The notes under the pieces are model-generated. The model saw only the letters and a list, made by a program, of their open reading frames with translations. It was not told the origin of the DNA and did no database searches. A program made the translations under genes and the position numbers. A stretch of 64,000 nt of DNA from Streptomyces sp. TN58. Its GTDB lineage: Bacteria; Actinomycetota; Actinomycetes; Streptomycetales; Streptomycetaceae. Shown here piece after piece: positions 52,997 through 60,312 of the stretch. The DNA is taken from NCBI RefSeq assembly GCF_001941845.1, contig NZ_CP018870.1, forward strand, positions 3,628,501 to 3,692,500. Reading direction: 5' to 3'. Every line of letters starts with the position of its first letter. Position 1 is the stretch's first letter.

Positions 52997-53671
52997 GTGG
53001 ACGACGTTCTGCGGCGCGCCCCGCTCTTCGCGGCGCTCGATGACGAGCAGGCCGCGGAGCTCCGCGCCTCCATGGGCGAGGTGACCCTCGCACGCGGCGA
53101 CGCCCTGTTCCACGAGGGCGACCCCGGCGACCGGCTGTATGTCGTGACCGACGGCAAGGTGAAGCTGCACCGCACCTCCCCGGACGGCCGCGAGAACATG
53201 CTGGCCGTCCTCGGCCCCGGCGAGCTGATCGGCGAGCTGTCGCTCTTCGACCCGGGCCCGCGCACCGCCACCGCCACCGCGCTGACCGAGGTCAAGCTGC
53301 TCGGCCTCGGCCACGGCGACCTCCAGCCCTGGCTCAACGCACGGCCCGAGGTCGCGACCGCGCTGCTGCGCGCCGTCGCCCGGCGCCTGCGCAAGACCAA
53401 CGACCAGATGTCCGACCTGGTGTTCTCCGACGTTCCCGGCCGCGTGGCCCGGGCGCTCCTGGACCTGTCGCGCCGCTTCGGCGTGCAGTCGGAGGAGGGC
53501 ATCCACGTGGTGCACGACCTCACGCAGGAAGAGCTCGCACAGCTCGTCGGCGCCTCCCGCGAAACCGTGAACAAGGCCCTGGCCGACTTCGCGGGCCGCG
53601 GCTGGCTGCGCCTGGAGGCCCGCGCCGTGATCCTGCTGGACGTGGAGCGCCTCGCGAAGCGCTCCCGCTGA
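52997..53671 (+). CDS. crp: Crp-family cAMP-responsive transcription factor
   Basis: The GTG at 52997 with a ggagagag RBS gives 224 residues, the length of Streptomyces Crp. A cyclic-nucleotide-binding domain ('HEGDPGDRLYVVTDGKVKL', 'GELIGELSLFDPGPRTATATA' with the phosphate-binding cassette) is followed by a dimer helix and an HTH ('LTQEELAQLVGASRETVNKAL'). It controls germination, development and antibiotic clusters in S. coelicolor. Confidence 0.95.
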   Translation: MDDVLRRAPLFAALDDEQAAELRASMGEVTLARGDALFHEGDPGDRLYVVTDGKVKLHRTSPDGRENMLAVLGPGELIGELSLFDPGPRTATATALTEVKLLGLGHGDLQPWLNARPEVATALLRAVARRLRKTNDQMSDLVFSDVPGRVARALLDLSRRFGVQSEEGIHVVHDLTQEELAQLVGASRETVNKALADFAGRGWLRLEARAVILLDVERLAKRSR

Positions 53672-53691
53672 CCTCTCCGGCATCCCGTCAC

Positions 53692-53722
53692 AAGGGTCCT
53701 GTCCGCACCGGGCAGGGCCCTT
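53692..53722 (+). terminator. Terminator after crp
   Basis: aagggtcctgtcc (53692-53704) pairs with gggcagggccctt (53710-53722) with two G-U pairs and a 5-nt loop, 20 nt past the crp stop. Confidence 0.75.
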
Positions 53723-53847
53723 CTGCGTGCCCGCCACAGCCCGCCACATCACGTCGCAGCACGTCGCCGGGCCGAGCCGCGGGGCCGCGTCCCCGAGCCC
53801 TGTGCCTCCTCGTACGCCGACCGGGCCGGCCCGTGCACAGTGGAAGC

Positions 53848-54309
53848 ATGGAGCGCAGCGGTCTGGACGCCTACGGGTACGTCGAGCGGGAGGGCTCACT
53901 CGGACAGGTGCAGGGCGACTTCCGCGAGGTCGTGGCCGCCGCGCGCGAGCGCACGGCCGAGGCGTACGGGCGCCGGCTGCACAGCGCGTACCTGTACGGC
54001 TCCGTGCCGCGCGGGACGGCCCGGCCGGGGCGCTCCGGCCTCGGCCTGCTGCTCGTCCTGCAGCACGCGCCGTCGGACGACGACCGCGACACGGCCGAGG
54101 TCCTGTCGCGCGGCATCGACGAGGACTTCGAGCAGATCGGCGGGGTCCGCCTCCTGCTCCACGGCAAGGACGCCGTGTTGAGCGAGGAGGAACGATTCGA
54201 CCTGGGCTGGTTCCTCGCCTGCCGGTGCACCCCGCTGCTCGGCGCCGACCTGGCCGAGCACCTGCCGCGCTACCGCCTGACCGCCCCGTCTAGCCCTGCT
54301 TCTCGGTGA
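53848..54309 (+). CDS. Nucleotidyltransferase-fold protein lacking catalytic aspartates
   Basis: The ATG at 53848 gives 153 residues. 'SAYLYGSVPRGTARPGRSGLGLLLVL' (here as recognition) follows the GS-x-x-x-G pattern of DNA-polymerase-beta-like NTases. At the SDhDhh position it has 'SGLGLL', with both Asp absent. The residues 'DFEQIGGVRLLLHGKD' complete the fold. It is probably not catalytic; a regulatory or antitoxin-like role is possible. Its 3' end overlaps the end of the convergent gene by 20 nt. Confidence 0.6.
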   Translation: MERSGLDAYGYVEREGSLGQVQGDFREVVAAARERTAEAYGRRLHSAYLYGSVPRGTARPGRSGLGLLLVLQHAPSDDDRDTAEVLSRGIDEDFEQIGGVRLLLHGKDAVLSEEERFDLGWFLACRCTPLLGADLAEHLPRYRLTAPSSPASR

Positions 54310-54592
54310 CGGCGAGCGCCTCGACGGCCGACTTGGCCTCCGCCAGACCCGCGCCGGTGGTGCTGCGGTAGGCCTTGATCGCCGCGATCGTCCGGTCCTC
54401 CCGGACCAGCGCCCGCACCTCGTCCATGCCCGCCGGCTCCGGCTCCTCGATGCCCAGGTGGTCCAGCAGCAGCGCCAGCCGGCGCTCCGCCCGGTCCGCC
54501 TGCGTCTGGAGGCTCTTCACGCGCAGCGACAGCGTCGAGGTGATCCACCCCGCGATGCCTATGAGCATGACGAGCAAGAACACAGTGTTCAT
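54290..54592 (-). CDS. Membrane-anchored ribosomal L7/L12 C-terminal-like protein
   Basis: The protein has 100 residues from an ATG at 54592 overlapping the MBL stop (ATGA). One N-terminal hydrophobic helix ('VFLLVMLIGIAGWITSTLSL') is followed by a coiled coil and then 'RTIAAIKAYRSTTGAGLAEAKSAVEAL'-type sequence. That stretch matches the L7/L12 C-terminal domain pattern (K.ix.vr..tglgL.eAK..Ve). Proteins like this are seen in Streptomyces as small membrane proteins of unknown role. It is last in the NUDIX-MBL operon. Confidence 0.65.
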   Translation of the reverse strand: MNTVFLLVMLIGIAGWITSTLSLRVKSLQTQADRAERRLALLLDHLGIEEPEPAGMDEVRALVREDRTIAAIKAYRSTTGAGLAEAKSAVEALAVTEKQG

Positions 54593-55434
54593 TCGGGCCC
54601 TCCAGGGATCAGTCCGTGATCTTGAAGGTACTCAAGCTGGGCCTGTACGGACCACTGCGCCGCGGGCCACAGGGAGCGGTCCACGTCCGCGTACACCTGG
54701 GCGACGACCGCCTCGGGGGTGGTGAAGCCGTTCTCGACGGCCGTCTCGACCTGCGCCAGCCGGTGCGCCCGGTGGGCGAGGTAGTACTCGACGGCGCCCT
54801 GGGCGTCCTCCAGGACCGGCCCGTGCCCCGGCAGGACGGTGTGCACCCCGTCGTCCACGGTGAGCGAGCGCAGGCGGCGCAGGGAGTCCAGGTAGTCGCC
54901 GAGGCGGCCGTCGGGGTGCGCGACCACGGTGGTGCCGCGGCCGAGGATGGTGTCGCCCGTCAGCACCGCCCGGTCGGCAGGCAGGTGGAAGCAGAGCGAG
55001 TCGCTGGTGTGCCCCGGCGTCGGGACCACCCGCAGCTCCAGGCCGCCGGTCCGGATCACGTCACCGGCGGCCAGGCCCTCGTCGCCGAGGCGCAGGGCCG
55101 GGTCCAGCGCGCGGACCTTGCTGCCGGTGAGCTCGGCGAAGCGGCCGGCGCCCTCCGCGTGGTCGGGGTGGCCGTGGGTGAGCAGGGTGAGCGCGACCCG
55201 CTTGCCCGCCTCCTCGGCGGTGGCGATGACCGCCCGCAGGTGGGCCTCGTCCAGCGGGCCCGGGTCGATGACGACGGCGAGGTCCGAGCCGGGCTCGGAC
55301 ACCAGCCAGGTGTTGGTGCCGTCCAGGGTCATGGCGGAGGCGTTGGGGGCCAGGACGTTCACCGCGCGGGCGGTCGCCGGCCCGGAGGCGACGAATCCGC
55401 GGGGCTGTCCCGGCAGGGCGGCGGCGTCGCTCAT
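54589..55434 (-). CDS. Metallo-beta-lactamase-fold hydrolase (glyoxalase II/LACTB2-like)
   Basis: The ATG at 55434 overlaps the NUDIX stop (ATGA). The protein has 281 residues. The zinc motif is 'LTHGHPDHAEGAG' (HxHxDH), with later ligands in 'PTPGHTSDSLCF', 'LTGDTILG' and 'VLPGHGPVL'. The C-terminal winged-helix region is typical of LACTB2-like RNases or thioester hydrolases. It is the central gene of a three-gene operon. Confidence 0.9.
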   Translation of the reverse strand: MSDAAALPGQPRGFVASGPATARAVNVLAPNASAMTLDGTNTWLVSEPGSDLAVVIDPGPLDEAHLRAVIATAEEAGKRVALTLLTHGHPDHAEGAGRFAELTGSKVRALDPALRLGDEGLAAGDVIRTGGLELRVVPTPGHTSDSLCFHLPADRAVLTGDTILGRGTTVVAHPDGRLGDYLDSLRRLRSLTVDDGVHTVLPGHGPVLEDAQGAVEYYLAHRAHRLAQVETAVENGFTTPEAVVAQVYADVDRSLWPAAQWSVQAQLEYLQDHGLIPGGPE

Positions 55435-56333
55435 GCGGGGCCTCCGGGGCGGTCGAGGCCCACGCGCTTGGTGAACTCGTCGTGGCCCGGCCAGCTGAGC
55501 ACCACCTCCCCGCCCTCCAGCGCGGCCTGGGCCAGCACCGGGGCGAGGTCCTGGGCGGCGGCCGCGGCCAGCGCGTCCGCGGCGCTCCCGTACGGCTCCA
55601 GGGAGCGCAGGGTGGAGATGGTGGGCGGCATCATCAGCAGCTCGCCCTTGTCGTAGCCGTCGGCCGCGTCGGCCGGGCGGATCCAGACGGTCCGGTCGGC
55701 CTCGGTGGAGGCGTTGCGGGTGCGCTGGCCCTCGGGGAGGGCGGCGACGAAGAACCAGGTGTCGTAACGGCGCGGCTCGAACTCGGGGGTGATCCAGCGC
55801 GCCCACGCCCCGAGCAGGTCGGAGCGCAGCCACAGGCCGCGGCGGTCGAGGAAGTCCGCGAAGGACAGCTCCCGCGCCACGAGGGCCTGCCGGTCGGCCT
55901 CCCAGTCGTCGCCGGTGGTGTCGCCGACGACCGTGTCCGGGGCGGGGCCGGCGAGCAGGACGCCCGCCTCCTCGAAGGTCTCCCGTACGGCGCCGCACAC
56001 GATGGCCTGGGCGGTGCGCGGATCGGTCCCGAGCCGGGCGGCCCAGTCAGCCTGGGAGGGCCCCGCCCAGCCGACGTGGTGCTCCTCGTCGCGCGGGTCG
56101 ACGCCGCCGCCCGGGTAGGCGTACGCGCCGCCGGCGAAGGCCATGGAGGCCCGCCTGCGCAGCATGTGGACGACGGGTCCGCCGCCCGGGGTGTCGCGCA
56201 GGAGCATCACGGTGGCGGCGAGCCGCGGTTGCACCGGGGTGAGCGAGCCGTCCGCGAGCGCGCGGATGCGGTCGGGCCATTCGGGCGGGTACCACTGGCC
56301 CCCGGCGGGGTGCTGCTGCTGACCATTCGGCAT
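55431..56333 (-). CDS. NUDIX hydrolase, NUDT19-like
   Basis: The protein has 300 residues from an ATG at 56333. The NUDIX region is 'FAGGAYAYPGGGVDPRDEE' followed by 'AQAIVCGAVRETFEEAG', with a long insertion between Gly and the REUXEE part, as in the NUDT19/acyl-CoA diphosphatase group. It overlaps the MBL gene by 4 nt. Together they suggest turnover of CoA esters or nucleotide conjugates (inference). Confidence 0.85.
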   Translation of the reverse strand: MPNGQQQHPAGGQWYPPEWPDRIRALADGSLTPVQPRLAATVMLLRDTPGGGPVVHMLRRRASMAFAGGAYAYPGGGVDPRDEEHHVGWAGPSQADWAARLGTDPRTAQAIVCGAVRETFEEAGVLLAGPAPDTVVGDTTGDDWEADRQALVARELSFADFLDRRGLWLRSDLLGAWARWITPEFEPRRYDTWFFVAALPEGQRTRNASTEADRTVWIRPADAADGYDKGELLMMPPTISTLRSLEPYGSAADALAAAAAQDLAPVLAQAALEGGEVVLSWPGHDEFTKRVGLDRPGGPA

Positions 56334-56408
56334 GGCCGGATGCTACGGCCATCCGGCCCGATGTTCGAGGGCTCACCCGGCGCCCGGCGCGCGGCGGGCG
56401 TGTCCGTA

Positions 56409-56426
56409 CGGCCCCGCACGGGGCCG
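56409..56426. terminator. Short hairpin between RidA and NUDIX genes
   Basis: cggccccg/cggggccg (56409-56416 with 56419-56426) has a 2-nt loop. It lies upstream of the NUDIX start and about 120 nt past the RidA stop on the minus strand, so it may end the RidA unit. 56334-56545 has no gene. Confidence 0.35.
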
Positions 56427-56545
56427 GAAGCGCGCCGAAGCGGCCCCGGGGAGCCGGGGCTGCCGCAAGGGGAGCAGGACGGGACGGCGGGCGGCGCAGC
56501 CCCGGTGGGGGCAGCGCCCGCGTCCGTACCGCTCCCCCGCGGGAG

Positions 56546-57019
56546 TCAGGCCCCGGGGACCAGCTCGACCTGGATCTCGACCTCGACGGGCGCGTCGAGC
56601 GGCAGGACCGCCACGCCGACCGCGCTGCGGGCGTGGACGCCCTTGTCACCGAGGACGGCGCCCAGGAGCTCGCTCGCGCCGTTCAGCACGCCCGGCTGGC
56701 CCGTGAAGTCGGGGGCCGAGGCGACGAAGCCGACGACCTTCACGACGCGCGCGATCGTGTCGAGGTCGCCCACGACCGACTTGACTGCGGCCAGGGCGTT
56801 CAGCGCGCAGGTGGCGGCCAGTTCCTTGGCCTGCTCCGGCGAGACCTCGGCACCGACCTTGCCGGTGACCGGCATGCTGCCCTTGACCATCGGGAGCTGG
56901 CCCGCGGTGTAGACGTAGGCACCCGACCGCACGGCCGGCTGGTACGTGGCCAGCGGCGGGACGACCTCGGGCAGGGTCAGGCCGAGCTCGGCCAGCTTCG
57001 CGTCGACGACACCGCTCAT
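56546..57019 (-). CDS. RidA-family protein
   Basis: The protein has 157 residues, ATG at 57019 overlapping the DUF4177 stop. It is a YjgF/RidA fold with 'YVYTAGQLPMVKGS' (conserved Gly-Gln), 'TCALNALAAVKSVVGDLD' and 'GVHARSAVGVAVLPLDAPVEVE' (Arg and Glu of the active pocket). RidA deaminates reactive enamines/imines from amino-acid metabolism. Confidence 0.9.
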   Translation of the reverse strand: MSGVVDAKLAELGLTLPEVVPPLATYQPAVRSGAYVYTAGQLPMVKGSMPVTGKVGAEVSPEQAKELAATCALNALAAVKSVVGDLDTIARVVKVVGFVASAPDFTGQPGVLNGASELLGAVLGDKGVHARSAVGVAVLPLDAPVEVEIQVELVPGA

Positions 57020-57177
57020 GCCTTCTCCCGCTTGAGGTAGGCCACGAGCTGCTCGGGGTTGTTCGGGCCGGGCACGACCTGGACGAGCTCCCAGCCGTCC
57101 TCGCCCCAGGTGTCCAGGATCTGCTTGGTGGCGTGGACCAGCAGGGGGACCGTCGCGTATTCGAACTTCTTGGTCAT
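57016..57177 (-). CDS. DUF4177 small protein (53 aa)
   Basis: ATG at 57177; TGA overlaps the RidA start (ATGA). The protein begins 'MTKKFEYATVPLLVH' and has 'WGEDGWELVQVVPG', the DUF4177 signature (a small beta fold). It is one of the most conserved small proteins of the region in Streptomyces, as I recall. Function unknown; coupling suggests a link to RidA. Confidence 0.85.
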   Translation of the reverse strand: MTKKFEYATVPLLVHATKQILDTWGEDGWELVQVVPGPNNPEQLVAYLKREKA

Positions 57178-57235
57178 GGGAGCGAGGGTAGTGCCTGAGA
57201 TGCGGGGGTCATGCGCGCCCCGGGAGCCGAGTGGT

Positions 57236-57249
57236 TAGGCTCGGGCGAT
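57236..57249 (+). promoter_or_regulatory. -10 box TAGGCT for a leaderless ATPase gene
   Basis: TAGGCT (57236-57241) lies 8 nt before the GTG start at 57250. No Shine-Dalgarno is present, so the transcript may begin at or near the start codon. A good -35 is not seen. Confidence 0.45.
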
Positions 57250-58230
57250 GTGAGCAGGCTCCAGGTGGTCAGCGGCAAGGGCGGCACCGGCAAGACCACG
57301 GTCGCCGCGGCACTCGCGCTTGCCCTCGCGCGCGAGGGCAGACGGACTCTTCTCGTGGAGGTCGAGGGCAGGCAGGGGCTCGCGCAGCTCTTCGGCGCCG
57401 AGGCGCTCCCCTACGAGGAGCGGAAGATCGCGGTGGCACCCGGCGGAGGCGAGGTGTTCGCGCTCGCCATCGACGCCGAACGGGCGCTGCTGGACTACCT
57501 CCAGATGTTCTACAAGCTCGGCTCGGCCGGACGCGCGCTCAAGAAGCTCGGCGCCATCGACTTCGCGACGACGATCGCCCCCGGGCTGCGCGACGTCCTG
57601 CTGACCGGCAAGGCGTGCGAGGCGGTGCGCCGCAAGGACAAGGCCGGCCGGTACGTCTACGACCACGTGATCATGGACGCGCCGCCGACCGGGCGCATCA
57701 CCCGGTTCCTGAACGTCAACGACGAGGTGGCGGGCCTGGCCCGGTTCGGCCCGATCCACAACCAGGCGCAGGCCGTCATGAAGGTGCTCAAGTCCCCCGA
57801 GACAGCGGTGCACCTGGTCACCCTCCTGGAGGAGATGCCCGTCCAGGAGACCGCGGACGGCATCGCGGAACTGCGCGAGGCGGGGCTGCCGGTCGGCCGC
57901 GTCGTCGTCAACATGGTCCGCCCCCACCATCTCGACGAGGACACCCTGCGCACCGCGGCCGAGGAGCACCGGGCCGGGGTCGCGAAGGCGCTGTCCCGGG
58001 CCGGCCTGGGCGGCGCGCGCCGCGGCGGACTGGCCGAGCGGCTGGTCGAGCCGCTGCTCGCGCAGGCCGCCGAGCACGCCGGCCGGGTGGAGCTGGAGCG
58101 CGCGCAGCGCGCCGTACTGGCGGGCCTGGACATGCCGACGTACGAACTGCCCCTGCTCGGGGCGGGTATGGACCTGGCGGGGCTGTACGAGCTGGCCAAG
58201 GATCTCCGGAAGCAGTCGGTGGCCGAATGA
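57250..58230 (+). CDS. ArsA/Get3-family ATPase (first of a pair)
   Basis: The GTG at 57250 gives 326 residues. Deviant Walker A 'VVSGKGGTGKTTVAAALA' at the N-terminus, 'LLVEVEGRQGLAQLFG' (switch I) and 'HVIMDAPPTGRITRFL' (switch II). Only one ATPase domain is present, and the metal-binding Cys of true ArsA is absent, so arsenite export is unlikely. It is coupled with the second ATPase by ATGA; the two probably act as a heterodimer. Confidence 0.88.
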   Translation: MSRLQVVSGKGGTGKTTVAAALALALAREGRRTLLVEVEGRQGLAQLFGAEALPYEERKIAVAPGGGEVFALAIDAERALLDYLQMFYKLGSAGRALKKLGAIDFATTIAPGLRDVLLTGKACEAVRRKDKAGRYVYDHVIMDAPPTGRITRFLNVNDEVAGLARFGPIHNQAQAVMKVLKSPETAVHLVTLLEEMPVQETADGIAELREAGLPVGRVVVNMVRPHHLDEDTLRTAAEEHRAGVAKALSRAGLGGARRGGLAERLVEPLLAQAAEHAGRVELERAQRAVLAGLDMPTYELPLLGAGMDLAGLYELAKDLRKQSVAE

Positions 58231-59549
58231 GCCAGACGCACGAGGGACACAAGGGACACGAGGGACGCGAGGGAGTGGGCACCGTGGGTCTGGACACGCC
58301 GCCGCGGCTGGCGGTCGACCACCTGCTGGACGACCGGGAGACCCGCATCATCGTGTGCTGCGGTGCGGGCGGCGTCGGCAAGACCACCACGGCCGCGGCC
58401 CTGGGCGTACGGGCGGCGGCGCGCGGGCGGAAGGCGGTCGTGCTGACCATCGACCCGGCGCGGCGGCTCGCGCAGTCGATGGGCATCGACTCGCTGGACA
58501 ACACCCCGCGCAAGGTCGCGACCGCCGGCGGGCCCCCAGGCGGGGGCGGCGGCGAGGGCGGGGACGGCGGCGGCGAACTGCACGCCATGATGCTGGACAT
58601 GAAGCGCACCTTCGACGAGATCGTCGAAGCGCACGCGGACGCCGAGCGCGCCCGGGCCATCCTCGCGAACCCCTTCTACCAGTCGCTGTCGGCCGGCTTC
58701 GCGGGCACGCAGGAGTACATGGCGATGGAGAAGCTGGGGCAGTTGCGGGCCCAGGACGACTGGGACCTGATCATCGTGGACACCCCGCCGAGCCGGTCGG
58801 CGCTGGACTTCCTGGACGCGCCGAAGCGCCTCGGGTCCTTCCTGGACGGGAAGTTCATCCGGGTGCTGATGGCTCCGGCGAAGGTCGGCGGCCGAGCCGG
58901 GATGAAGTTCCTGAACGTCGGCATGTCGATGATGACCGGCACCCTCAGCAAGCTGATGGGCGCGTCGCTGCTGAAGGACGTGCAGACCTTCGTGGCGGCG
59001 ATGGACACGATGTTCGGCGGTTTCCGCACGCGCGCCGACGCGACCTTCAGGCTGCTCCAGGCGCCCGGTACCGCCTTCCTCGTGGTCGCCGCGCCCGAAC
59101 CGGACGCGCTGCGCGAGGCGGCGTACTTCGTGGAGCGGCTGGCCGCGGAGCGCATGCCGCTGGCCGGCCTGGTGCTGAACCGGGTGCACGGCAGCGGTGC
59201 CGACCAGCTGTCCGCCGAACGGGCGTTGGCCGCCGCAGAGAATCTTGAAGAAGGCGGCATTGTGGATCAGGAGTCCGGGAAAGCTGGACTTCGTGACACG
59301 GCCGCCGAACCCCCCGGCGCCGATGACGACACCACGGCCGTCGACCGGATCACGGCAGGACTGCTGCGCCTGCACGCCGAACGGATGCAGGTGATCGCGC
59401 GTGAGCAGCGCACGCGTGATCGCTTCACCTCGCTTCACCCCGAAGTGGCGGTGGCCGAAGTGGCCGCCCTGCCCGGCGATGTGCACGACCTCGCCGGGCT
59501 GCGGGCCATCGGAGAACGACTCGCGGCCGGGGTGCCGGCCGGAGCGTAG
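58227..59549 (+). CDS. ArsA/Get3-family ATPase (second of a pair)
   Basis: The ATG at 58227 overlaps the previous stop. The protein has 440 residues. A His/Gly/Glu-rich leader (residues 1-20) precedes Walker A 'CCGAGGVGKTTTAAALG' (about 45), 'LTIDPARRLAQSMG', a Gly-rich insertion (about 105-116), and switch II 'LIIVDTPPSRSALDFLD'. The C-terminal part is helical. The pair sits directly upstream of the convergent wblA. From memory the order is conserved in actinobacteria. Confidence 0.88.
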   Translation: MSQTHEGHKGHEGREGVGTVGLDTPPRLAVDHLLDDRETRIIVCCGAGGVGKTTTAAALGVRAAARGRKAVVLTIDPARRLAQSMGIDSLDNTPRKVATAGGPPGGGGGEGGDGGGELHAMMLDMKRTFDEIVEAHADAERARAILANPFYQSLSAGFAGTQEYMAMEKLGQLRAQDDWDLIIVDTPPSRSALDFLDAPKRLGSFLDGKFIRVLMAPAKVGGRAGMKFLNVGMSMMTGTLSKLMGASLLKDVQTFVAAMDTMFGGFRTRADATFRLLQAPGTAFLVVAAPEPDALREAAYFVERLAAERMPLAGLVLNRVHGSGADQLSAERALAAAENLEEGGIVDQESGKAGLRDTAAEPPGADDDTTAVDRITAGLLRLHAERMQVIAREQRTRDRFTSLHPEVAVAEVAALPGDVHDLAGLRAIGERLAAGVPAGA

Positions 59550-59576
59550 GCGTCGTACGGGTGACGGCCGCGTGCT

Positions 59577-59927
59577 CTACCCGGCTGCCGCGTACGTCTC
59601 GTACGCCACGTCCATCTCCGCGTCCGCATCCATGGTGAGGATGCCCGTGCTGCGCTCGTACTCCGTACGGGCGGTTTCGAGCAGCCGTCGCCACGAGGTG
59701 ACGGTGGGACGTCGGCGCAGCAGCGCACGTCGTTCCCGCTCGGTCATTCCGCCCCACACGCCGAACTCGACGCGATTGTCGAGGGCGTCGGCCAGGCATT
59801 CGGTCCGCACCGGACATCCGGTGCACACCGCCTTGGCCCTGTTCTGTGCCGCTCCTTGAACGAACAGTTCATCCGGATCGGTAGTGCGGCAGGCTGCCTG
59901 CGCACTCCAGTCGGTAACCCAGCCCAT
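59577..59927 (-). CDS. wblA: WhiB-like [4Fe-4S] regulator WblA
   Basis: I chose the ATG at 59927 ('MGWVTDWSAQAACRTTDP'), which gives 116 residues close to known WblA, with gggagagga upstream. An ATG at 59984 would add 19 residues. The four cluster Cys are in 'ACRTTD' and 'CTGCPVRTEC'; 'GVWGGMTERERRALLRRRP' is the G[VI]WGG turn plus basic DNA-contacting tail. WblA represses antibiotic production and affects sporulation; it is an Fe-S/NO-responsive protein. Confidence 0.95.
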   Translation of the reverse strand: MGWVTDWSAQAACRTTDPDELFVQGAAQNRAKAVCTGCPVRTECLADALDNRVEFGVWGGMTERERRALLRRRPTVTSWRRLLETARTEYERSTGILTMDADAEMDVAYETYAAAG

Positions 59928-60312
59928 CCCGGCGCCGTCCTCTCCCGAATCGAGGCTCCCCCACGGCGGTAGCGGCATATTCACCGCTGCCAGTTGAGGA
60001 CGTTACGGAAGGCGGGCACAGTGCAACACCCCCGACGGGCCCAATCTTGAATGGTCCGAACGGACTATGGGTAAGCGGCAGATCACCCGACGGAGTGATC
60101 CAGCGACATGCCCGACCATTCCGACAATTCGGGTGCAATCGGCGGATCGAGTTCACAGGGGCGGCGAGATTCGGACATCAGTCCACCCCATTCGGGAAGG
60201 GTGAAAATCAAGCCGAGGGGTTGATGTAGCACCGGACTGCTGTGACAGTTGGGGACAGCTTAGGCCAAGGCATTCGCGCGTGTCCGGCGAATCAGAACGT
60301 AGGCTGCCCCCC
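59928..60312. promoter_or_regulatory. Divergent promoter region of wblA and the PBP gene
   Basis: 385 nt without a supported gene, AT-richer than its neighbours. It should hold the wblA promoters (wblA often has a long leader). TAGGCT at 60300-60305 lies 7 nt before the PBP ATG at 60313, a leaderless -10 candidate. Confidence 0.5.

Noticed and set aside
57250..59549. Arsenite resistance by the ArsA-like pair
   Set aside because: The metal-binding Cys residues and any ArsB/ArsC/ArsR neighbours are absent.
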